Assembly: GCA_013813765.1 (NCBI GenBank) | Contig: JACCRC010000507.1 | Span: forward strand, 1 to 37,737 | Length of the DNA: 37,737 bases | Reading direction: 5' to 3' | Source of the DNA: Deltaproteobacteria bacterium | GTDB taxonomy: Bacteria; Myxococcota_A; Polyangia; Haliangiales; Haliangiaceae | Part shown: piece after piece, positions 31,483 through 37,737 of the stretch | Layout: every line of letters starts with the position of its first letter | Numbering within the stretch: position 1 is the stretch's first letter | The notes under the pieces: model-generated | Database searches by the model: none | What the model was told of the DNA's origin: nothing | What the model saw: the letters and a program-made list of their open reading frames with translations, nothing else | Program-made: the position numbers and the translations under genes

Positions 31483-31935
31483 ATGCAGCTCAACGAAGCC
31501 CTGTCTCTCCTGGTCACTCAGCATGACGAGATCGAGACGCTGCTCGTCGACATCTCGGCCGCCACCAGCCCGGCGATCCGGACGCAGGCGCTCTCCGAGC
31601 TCGCCGACAAGCTGACGCTGCACCTGGCCATCGAGCAGGAGATTCTGTATCCGGCCGCGGACCCGCTCATCAGCGGCGATGTGCGCGCCGAGGTCGCTGC
31701 CGAGCATCAGGAGATCAAGCGGGTTCTCGCGGATCTCATCTGGCTCGAGCACGAGGATCAGCGCTTCGCCCGGAAGCTCGTGAGCCTGCAGAATCTCCTG
31801 CAGTGGCACGAGGCCTGGCAGGAGGCCGAGCTGTTCGAGCGCGTCGCTCGCGGCCTCCCGGCTCCTCGCCTCGAAGCTCTGGGTCACGAGGTCTCCGGCT
31901 GGCTCGACCGCTCGCAGTTCGCGTTCGCCGCCTGA
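31483..31935 (+). CDS. haemerythrin HHE-domain protein
   Basis: A 150-residue four-helix protein with a haemerythrin-type di-iron site. Candidate ligands are H14 in TQHDEIETLL, the His and Glu in LHLAIEQEILYP, the His in AAEHQEIKRVL, and the His/Glu set in WHEAWQEAELFERV. Such proteins bind O2 or sense oxygen or iron. It has no signal peptide, so it acts in the cytosol. Start ATG has no TANNNT box within 6-10 bases. It is divergent from the propeller-like gene. No other iron or respiratory gene is beside it. Confidence 0.9.
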   Translation: MQLNEALSLLVTQHDEIETLLVDISAATSPAIRTQALSELADKLTLHLAIEQEILYPAADPLISGDVRAEVAAEHQEIKRVLADLIWLEHEDQRFARKLVSLQNLLQWHEAWQEAELFERVARGLPAPRLEALGHEVSGWLDRSQFAFAA

Positions 31936-31996
31936 TCGTCTGCAAGAGTTGCGTGTCCTGGGTGCACGGGGTGTGCGCCCGTGCAACGTTTCGTCG

Positions 31997-32890
31997 GTGC
32001 TCAGGGAGTTCCGGACCGAGCCGCTGCTCGACGTCATCCGCCACCTCGAAGCACATGCACCTACCGCGATCGCCGTCGTCGATCCGGACCTCGGCCGCGG
32101 CCGCTACGCCGGGGAGGTCATCGAGCACGAGGGCGAGCGGTTCACCCATCGGCCGTTTCGCACCTGGGTCGACCTCGCCGAGCGCCTCGGCCTGCGCCTG
32201 CTGACGCCGCGCGCCACGGCGGCTCCGTGGATCGAGCTGCGCTTCGAGCGCCTGGACCCTGCCGCGCGCCTGCGGCCGCGCGCGGACGATCCGACGGAGC
32301 GCTACGGCGCCGGCTCCGAGTTCTCCCGGATCGCGAAGGCGGAGGACCCGAGCTTCGTCCTCGATCTGCGCGACGCACTCGATCGCATCCGCTCGCCGAA
32401 GCGGGTGCTCGACCTCGGCGTCAACACCGGCGACGAGCTCGGCCTGTTGCGTGACCTCGGCGTGACGGCGGAGCTGGTCGGGGTCGATCACAGTGCATCC
32501 GCGCTCGCGCTAGCGCGCACACGGTTCCCGGATGCCACGCTGATAGAGGCCGACATGAACGCACTGCCGGCACTCGAACTGGGCCGCTTCGACCTCGTGA
32601 TCTCGCTCGGAACGCTACAGAGCCCCGGCATCGACGACCGCGAGGTCGTGCGGCGAATCGTCCAGGATCACCTGTCGCCCGACGGCGCGGTCATCCTCGG
32701 CTTCCCGAACGCGCGCTACGTCGACGGCGAGCTGGAGCACGGGACGCGGATGAAGAACTTCCGCCAGCCCGAGCTCGGCCATCTGATGAAGGACGTGGCG
32801 TTCTACCGGAAGTATCTGCAGCAGCACGGCCGCCGCGTGTTCGTCACGGGCAAGTACGAGCTCTTGATCACCGGCGTCGCCGGAGGATGA
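31997..32890 (+). CDS. SAM-dependent methyltransferase
   Basis: A 297-residue protein. An N-terminal region of about 115 residues (VLREFRTEPLLDVIRHLEAH) is followed by a class I methyltransferase domain: VLDLGVNTGDELGLL (motif I, GxN variant), LVGVDHSASALALARTRF, DLVISLGTLQSPGI and LSPDGAVILGFPNARY. Substrate unknown. Starts at TTG 31949 and GTG 31973 are in frame, but codons before 31997 lose the strong G/C third-position bias, so GTG 31997 is chosen. The last 23 bases overlap the convergent MFS gene. Confidence 0.82.
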   Translation: MLREFRTEPLLDVIRHLEAHAPTAIAVVDPDLGRGRYAGEVIEHEGERFTHRPFRTWVDLAERLGLRLLTPRATAAPWIELRFERLDPAARLRPRADDPTERYGAGSEFSRIAKAEDPSFVLDLRDALDRIRSPKRVLDLGVNTGDELGLLRDLGVTAELVGVDHSASALALARTRFPDATLIEADMNALPALELGRFDLVISLGTLQSPGIDDREVVRRIVQDHLSPDGAVILGFPNARYVDGELEHGTRMKNFRQPELGHLMKDVAFYRKYLQQHGRRVFVTGKYELLITGVAGG

Positions 32891-34142
32891 CCACGATCCC
32901 CATCAGGAGCCCGGCACCGACGATGCCCGACAGTCCATCGACCCACAGCATCGTCGTGCGGCCGTGCTCGGTGGCGACCCAGCCGTCGACGAGCGCCATC
33001 GTATAGATCGGCATGTTCGCGAGCGACGCGAACAGGTTGTACTTCGTCGCGCCGCCCGAGTGCCCGATGATGTCGAGCACGAACGCGGTGAACGTCGCGT
33101 AACACATGCCGAGGCCGAAGTAGTACGCGATGACGCCTGCGACGTAGAGCTCCGGCGTGCGCGGTCCGGCGGCCATGCCGATCGTGAACACCGCGAGGAT
33201 GACGCCGGCGATCGCATACGCCCAGCGTTTGTCGAGCTTGGTCGAGAGGTAGCCGCCGGCGAGGCTACCCACGATCGCCGCGCCGCCAGACATGAGACCG
33301 TTCGCGAAGGCGACGAGCTCGGGGGTCGCGTTCCAGTCCGGTGCGATCACGGCGAACAAGTTTGCCGCGCCGCCCGAGCCGATCGGCATCAGGCACAGTG
33401 CGATCGACAGGACGCCGGCGGTCGACAGCGTGTAGAGAAACACCGGCGGCAGGACGAGCATCCACTTCTGCGGGACCTTCCGCGCTCGCTTCGGATCGAT
33501 CAGCAGGCCGTGCACGTCCACGCCGAGCGAGCGCAGGCTGTCCATGAACTTCGGGCGCGGATCCGGCGGCGGCGGTTCCTTCACGAAGGCGAGCGCCAGC
33601 GAGCAGCATCCGAGAGCACCGCCCACCACGACGGACGGGAGCCAGCTGAGGTCGGTGTTGTTCGCGATCAAGAGGCCAAAACCGCCGACCATCGACCCAC
33701 CGACGTTGCCCGCCTGTGACCAACCACCGGCGGCGCCGCGTCCCTCGGGCGGCGTGAGCCGGGCCATCAGTGACTCGGTGCACATTCCGACGAACGTCGT
33801 CGACAGGCCGTTGAGGAAGACCAGGGCGGTGATCAGACCGACCGTGCTCTCGCTGATCGGGATGAACCCGATCGAGATGATCACGACCGAGGACACCAGG
33901 TTTGACGAGATGTACCAGCCGCGGGCGGTCCAGATCGTGTCGACCAGCGGCGCCCACAGGAACTTCCACGTGTGCGGCAGCGTGTTCATCGCGATCATCC
34001 CGGCGATCACGGTGTCGGACAGGCCCGCCTTTCCGGCGAGCGAACCGATCGTGACGGCGATGAAGCCGGCGGTCGCACCGAACGGGAGGAAGAGCAGGAA
34101 GTAGAGGAACGGATGCGGGGGCCGCCGCCCGGGTTCCGACAT
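32868..34142 (-). CDS. MFS transporter
   Basis: A 424-residue inner-membrane transporter with about 12 hydrophobic segments. The N-terminus is FLYFLLFLPFGATAGFIAVT, and TWKFLWAPLVDTIW resembles the AmpG/acetyl-CoA-transporter-like branch of the major facilitator superfamily. A cytosolic loop between the two six-helix halves carries VKEPPPPDPRPKFMD. Substrate unknown; AmpG-like members carry muropeptides, but the match is too loose to name it. A longer open frame upstream is rejected because TAGAGT lies 7 bases before ATG 34142. Overlaps the methyltransferase gene end by 23 bases. Confidence 0.85.
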   Translation of the reverse strand: MSEPGRRPPHPFLYFLLFLPFGATAGFIAVTIGSLAGKAGLSDTVIAGMIAMNTLPHTWKFLWAPLVDTIWTARGWYISSNLVSSVVIISIGFIPISESTVGLITALVFLNGLSTTFVGMCTESLMARLTPPEGRGAAGGWSQAGNVGGSMVGGFGLLIANNTDLSWLPSVVVGGALGCCSLALAFVKEPPPPDPRPKFMDSLRSLGVDVHGLLIDPKRARKVPQKWMLVLPPVFLYTLSTAGVLSIALCLMPIGSGGAANLFAVIAPDWNATPELVAFANGLMSGGAAIVGSLAGGYLSTKLDKRWAYAIAGVILAVFTIGMAAGPRTPELYVAGVIAYYFGLGMCYATFTAFVLDIIGHSGGATKYNLFASLANMPIYTMALVDGWVATEHGRTTMLWVDGLSGIVGAGLLMGIVVILRRRR

Positions 34143-34149
34143 TCGGCGC

Positions 34150-34155
34150 ACTCTA
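34150..34155 (-). promoter_or_regulatory. putative -10 box TAGAGT, leaderless start
   Basis: On the minus strand TAGAGT ends 7 bases before ATG 34142 of the MFS gene. It rules against the longer upstream frame. Confidence 0.5.
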
Positions 34156-34350
34156 CTGCGTACGAGGTCTGCACACGCGATCGCGCGCCGCGAACCTCGC
34201 GCATCGGTGACCGAAATCGGGTTTCGGCCGGCTGCCACGCGCCGCGACATGAACGTCGCGGAACGGCGGCTACTGCACAACGCGCGACGCGCAACGCCGC
34301 TTCATCGCGTGCAGCGCGCGCGGCACGACGGTTGCGTATTCAGCGGCGCC

Positions 34351-34355
34351 GGAGG
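34351..34355 (+). promoter_or_regulatory. Shine-Dalgarno GGAGG deciding the start at 34362
   Basis: GGAGG ends 6 bases before ATG 34362, a classical ribosome site and an exception among operon-head genes here. TATTCA at 34337-34342 could be part of an upstream promoter, giving a leadered mRNA. It favours ATG 34362 over the in-frame ATG at 34368. Confidence 0.7.
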
Positions 34356-34361
34356 ATTCGC

Positions 34362-36047
34362 ATGACGATGCGCTTGTTGATAGGTCTGTCAGTGCTCGCC
34401 GGAGCATGCGGTGGAGGCGGCGACTACGGCGCCGGACCCGCACTAACCGACGCCGGCTACTACGCCGACGCCGGCACGGTCGGGTGTCTGTCGTCGAACG
34501 AATGCCCGACGGGCTACGTGTGCAGCGAGTTCGGTCGCTGCGAGCGGATGATGACACCACCGCCGACCGACGGTGGGATGCCTCCTCCACCGCCGGAGAT
34601 CGAGTACGAGTTCAGCGCGCCGATCAGCTCGGATCGCTACATGTACGTCGCGATGACCGCGCAGGACGAGCTCGCGCGCATCGACGGTCAGTCGCTCGCC
34701 GTGATCGCGACGCCCGTCGGCAAGTCGCCGAAGATGGTCAGCGCGATCCCGAATAACGACGGCGCGGTCGTCCTCGATTCGATCAACGGCACCGCCCACA
34801 TCGTGCGGCCCAACGGCGCGCATGACCTCGTGAAGATCGTGCCGACGCTGAAGAACCTCAACCGGCTCGACGTCGACCCGTCGGGCCGCTACGCGGTCGT
34901 GTGGTTCGACCTGACGAAGCAGATCCAGACCGGCGGCATCGGCGGCGTCGGAAGCTTCCAGGATGTGACGGTGATTGCACTCGCGCCGGGCCTCGAGCGC
35001 GCGGTCGACCTGACCGTCGGATTCCGCCCGCGAGCGGTCCAGTTCGATGCTGCCGGTGCGCGCGCGTTCGTGATCACGCAGGACGGCGTGAGCGTCATCG
35101 ACCTCGGCTACGCGACGACGCACGGCCCGTCGATCGTCCCGCCGATCGCGGTGAACAACCCGGCGTTTCCGCCGGAGTCGGTCGAGGTCCACGTGATGTC
35201 GACCGGTACCTACGCGGCGGTGCGGCAGCTCGGCGAGAACGCGCTGCATGTCGTCGACATCGGCGGCCTCGAGCTCGGCCGCTCGTGGACGATTCCGCTG
35301 ATCTCTCCAGCGACCGACATCGACCTCGCGCCGAACGGCGGGAGGTTGTACGCGGTCGAGCGCGAGGCGAAGAAGCTCGCGATCATCGACATCCCTGCGG
35401 ATGCCAGGAATCCAAGCGGCGTCGAGACGATCGACCTCACCGGGGCAGCGATCGGCTCGCTCGTGCTCAGCCGCGACGGCAATCGCGGCTTGCTGTTCAC
35501 CAACGCGACAGCCGACGAGCGCATCACCATGGTCAAGCTCGATCTACCGGGCTACCCGTTCGTGACGTGGCCGCTCAAGAAGTCGGTGCGCGCAGTGGGG
35601 ATCTCGCCGACGGGCACGACGGCGATCGTGATCAACTCGAAGTCAGCGGGTGATCCTTCGACGGCGGCAAACGTCGACGAGTTCATCGACCGCAGCTACG
35701 GCTACTCGATGCTCGACCTCGCGAGTGGCTTCGCGAAGCTGCAGGTCACGCCGGTCGATCCGGGTGCGTTCGCGTACGCACCGAACGGCACGAAGGCGTA
35801 CGTCGCGCTCGACGGCGGAAACGCACCGACCGCGATTCGCGCGCTCCAGGTGGTGAACACGCAGACCGGCGTGGTGATCACGAAGCAGCTCGGCTCGCCG
35901 CCCTCGGCGGTCGGCATCCTGCCCGGCGCGGACATGGCGTTCACATCGCAGCGTCACCCACTCGGGCGCGTGACGTTCGTGAACCTCCTCACGGACGCGG
36001 TGCGCACCGTCACCGGCTTCGATCTCAACAGCAACATCGTGAACTGA
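34362..36047 (+). CDS. beta-propeller lipoprotein
   Basis: A 561-residue lipoprotein (LAGAC, lipidated C16). The mature protein starts with a small Cys-rich segment (CLSSNECPTGYVCSEFGRC, EGF- or TIL-like) and a Pro-rich linker (TPPPTDGGMPPPPPE). A long set of YVTN/NHL-like beta-propeller blades follows (e.g. DRYMYVAMTAQDELARIDGQ, LAPNGGRLYAVEREAKKLAI, YAPNGTKAYVALDGGNAPTA). Such propellers bind proteins or sugars on the cell surface. First gene of an operon; only 10 bases separate it from a second propeller lipoprotein. The 219 bases upstream show no other feature. Confidence 0.85.
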   Translation: MTMRLLIGLSVLAGACGGGGDYGAGPALTDAGYYADAGTVGCLSSNECPTGYVCSEFGRCERMMTPPPTDGGMPPPPPEIEYEFSAPISSDRYMYVAMTAQDELARIDGQSLAVIATPVGKSPKMVSAIPNNDGAVVLDSINGTAHIVRPNGAHDLVKIVPTLKNLNRLDVDPSGRYAVVWFDLTKQIQTGGIGGVGSFQDVTVIALAPGLERAVDLTVGFRPRAVQFDAAGARAFVITQDGVSVIDLGYATTHGPSIVPPIAVNNPAFPPESVEVHVMSTGTYAAVRQLGENALHVVDIGGLELGRSWTIPLISPATDIDLAPNGGRLYAVEREAKKLAIIDIPADARNPSGVETIDLTGAAIGSLVLSRDGNRGLLFTNATADERITMVKLDLPGYPFVTWPLKKSVRAVGISPTGTTAIVINSKSAGDPSTAANVDEFIDRSYGYSMLDLASGFAKLQVTPVDPGAFAYAPNGTKAYVALDGGNAPTAIRALQVVNTQTGVVITKQLGSPPSAVGILPGADMAFTSQRHPLGRVTFVNLLTDAVRTVTGFDLNSNIVN

Positions 36048-36057
36048 GGACATGCCC

Positions 36058-37644
36058 ATGCGCTTCACACACATCATGGCCATCAGTGCCCTCCTTTCGA
36101 CGGCGTCCTGTGCCTGGGAGGACGATCGCTCGATCCGGTGGGACCGCGACCGCGCCATCCTCGGTCCAGTCCCACTCAAGACAAACATCGCGTACATCGA
36201 CTCCGCACTCGACCGCGTGACGCTGCTCGATCTGGCGGAGTCGACGACGCGGATCACCACGAAGGACATCGGCCGCCGCGCGATCCACGCGGTGCCGAGC
36301 CCGGATCGGCATCACCTCTTCGTGATCACGCGCGGCGAGGAGGCGATCCACCACGGCGAGATCGATCAACCGCCGCAGTTCTGGGCGCTCGATACGGACC
36401 CAGCGAACAAGGCGGTCGCCTACGCGATCGGTTCTCCGTTCGACCGCGTCGCGGTGTCGCCGGATAACTCGATCGCGATCTGCTACTTCTCCGCCGCCGG
36501 TCCTGACGCCGCGGGCTTCTTCCGCAACCCGAACGAGCTCGCGGTGATCGATCTGAGGCAGCCGCCGAGCGACACGAACCCGACGCTGAAGACGATCCGC
36601 TCGTTCGGCTCGGTGCCCGAGGGCATCACGATGTCGCCGCCGATGACGGTGCGCGGCACCGGCGAGGCGCGGACGTTCGCGTTCATCCTGTCGTCGAACA
36701 ACATGACGATCCTCGACGCCTCGCACCCCGATCGTCGCGAGATCTCGATCCGTCTCGACCTCGGTGGCGCGCCCGTGATTCCGAAGGAGGTCGTGTTCGC
36801 GCCGAAGACCGCGAGCGCGTACGTGCGCAGCGACAACGCGCGCGATGTCCTCCAGGTGATCCTCGAGGCTGTCCCGTCGGCTGCACCCGGCGCGAATGAC
36901 TTCCGTCCCGTGCTCGCCGAGCTCGGTGCCGGCGGTGGCCCGACCGACATCGCGGTCTACGACGACGCGTCGGGCCAGCGCTACGTGCTCGCGGCGACGC
37001 CGAACACGAAGGAGATCGTCGTGATCGATGCGGACACCGCGCAGTTCCGCTCGGTGCCGGTCGCCGATCCGATCGACCGCATCCTGCTGTTCCCGACCGG
37101 CGGCGACGTTCCACCGCACAAGGCGCTGTTCGCGTCGATCGCCAGCAAGACCAAGCGCGTCTATGTGCTCGATCTCGAGAACATCACCGACCCGTTGACG
37201 CAGGCAGGCCTCCGCCCGATCGCACTCGACAAGTCGATCAGCGACGTCGTGCCGGTGCCCGGCCGCGAGCTCGCGATGCTCGTGCACGACGACAACCGCA
37301 CCGTGCTCGGCCTGCTCGACATGGAGACCGAGTCGACGTCGCCGATGCTCGGCCTCGGCAAGCTCGACAGCTACGACTTCTCGCCCACCGGTACGCACCT
37401 GATCGGTGCGACGCCGTCGATCTCGCGCGTCGGCTTCGTCGCGCTCGACAACCTCCACCCGACCGACTTCCGCCTCGACGATCCGCCGAACCGCGTGCTC
37501 TCGACGCAGAACGGCAAGATCTTCGTCGACCACGGTGACCCGCTCGGTCACGCGACGATCATCCCGTCGACATCGGCGAGCCGCGAGGACGCGACGGTGC
37601 TCGCCGGCTTCCTCACCATCAACCTCCTCGATTCGGAGCCCTGA
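36058..37644 (+). CDS. beta-propeller lipoprotein, second of operon
   Basis: A 528-residue lipoprotein (LLSTASC, lipidated C18 from this start). Its mature part has the same repeating strand-turn pattern as its neighbour (PSPDRHHLFVITRGEEAIHH, VAVSPDNSIAICYFSA, DSYDFSPTGTHLIGATPS), so a second propeller of seven or more blades is likely. ATG 36058 is preferred to ATG 36052 because GAGGA (36046-36050) is 7 bases from the former and only 1 from the latter. The two propellers may form a complex at the outer membrane with the protein encoded next (inference). Confidence 0.83.
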   Translation: MRFTHIMAISALLSTASCAWEDDRSIRWDRDRAILGPVPLKTNIAYIDSALDRVTLLDLAESTTRITTKDIGRRAIHAVPSPDRHHLFVITRGEEAIHHGEIDQPPQFWALDTDPANKAVAYAIGSPFDRVAVSPDNSIAICYFSAAGPDAAGFFRNPNELAVIDLRQPPSDTNPTLKTIRSFGSVPEGITMSPPMTVRGTGEARTFAFILSSNNMTILDASHPDRREISIRLDLGGAPVIPKEVVFAPKTASAYVRSDNARDVLQVILEAVPSAAPGANDFRPVLAELGAGGGPTDIAVYDDASGQRYVLAATPNTKEIVVIDADTAQFRSVPVADPIDRILLFPTGGDVPPHKALFASIASKTKRVYVLDLENITDPLTQAGLRPIALDKSISDVVPVPGRELAMLVHDDNRTVLGLLDMETESTSPMLGLGKLDSYDFSPTGTHLIGATPSISRVGFVALDNLHPTDFRLDDPPNRVLSTQNGKIFVDHGDPLGHATIIPSTSASREDATVLAGFLTINLLDSEP

Positions 37645-37646
37645 TC

Positions 37647-37737
37647 ATGCGCGCTCATCTCGCACTCCTCCTCGTGCTCGCGTCGGCGGCACCCGCGCTC
37701 GCGGACCCGCACAACGAGGTCTCGATCGGCTCGTATG
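37647..37737 (+). CDS. secreted protein, N-terminal part only
   Basis: Begins ATG 37647, 2 bases after the previous stop, and runs off the window. The 30 visible residues are a signal peptide (MRAHLALLLVLASAAPALA) followed by DPHNEVSIGSY. The beta-like start of the mature part would suit an outer-membrane beta-barrel, but there is too little to say. Third gene of the propeller operon. Confidence 0.7.
   Translation, partial: MRAHLALLLVLASAAPALADPHNEVSIGSY

Noticed and set aside
30376..32037. Long form of the propeller-like gene starting near 32037
   Set aside because: The upstream part is antisense to the haemerythrin gene, and TATGGT marks the start at 31434.

Overview
The window is G+C-rich (roughly two thirds by eye), densely packed chromosomal DNA with strongly G/C-biased third codon positions. 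The gene content suggests a myxobacterium-like deltaproteobacterium, possibly of the Kofleriaceae/Haliangium type. Pointers are many lipoproteins with 'DAP'-rich or Pro-rich tethers, a histone H1-like protein, a Ser/Thr kinase fragment, PilZ and EAL signalling proteins, paired M16 peptidases and an S74-domain lipoprotein. This placement is inferred from gene style, not from a marker gene. I see no rRNA, tRNA, CRISPR array, phage or complete insertion sequence.

Layout. 1-645 has no convincing gene. It holds nine or so degenerate copies of a GGCCACGTGGCC palindrome, then a 176-base element present twice in tandem with internal complementary arms. 646-4241 (minus) holds a small unknown protein, a dimethylglycine/sarcosine-dehydrogenase-like flavoprotein and a lipoprotein. 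4416-5248 (plus) has three small proteins, including a BolA homologue. 5241-9528 (minus) is a coupled cluster: OPT peptide transporter, lipoprotein, LTA4-hydrolase-type M1 aminopeptidase. 9639-13474 (plus) has a histone H1-like protein, three consecutive small-molecule-type methyltransferases and a cardiolipin synthase. 13478-16287 (minus) has two 2OG-oxygenase-like proteins and a HAD phosphatase fused to a HerA-like ATPase. At 16346-16774 is a kinase gene cut off after its ATP-binding loop. 16767-20662 (minus) holds PilZ, two M16 peptidases and a secreted protein. 20734-21299 (plus) is a membrane peptide plus truncated haemoglobin. 21309-22130 (minus) is a PhnD-like binding protein without signal peptide.

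22168-24277 (plus) is the most unusual locus. It is a translationally coupled trio of a DTW-domain tRNA-modification protein with an extra C-terminal domain, a protein with two zinc-ribbon-like repeats, and a 53-residue protein that is a free-standing copy of the second protein's C-terminal domain. A large inverted repeat at 24279-24337 separates it from a convergent S74-domain lipoprotein. The remaining genes encode a DNA-methylase-like enzyme, an MBL-fold lipoprotein, a GreA/B-like factor coupled to a cysteine-synthase-like enzyme, a HEAT-like lipoprotein, an EAL phosphodiesterase, a haemerythrin, a methyltransferase and an MFS transporter. Last comes an operon of two beta-propeller-like lipoproteins and the start of a secreted protein that runs off the window.

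Across the window, many genes at the head of a transcription unit have TANNNT 6-10 bases before the start codon and no Shine-Dalgarno sequence. This points to widespread leaderless mRNAs and was used to choose several starts. Genes inside operons instead overlap through ATGA, GTGA or TGATG.
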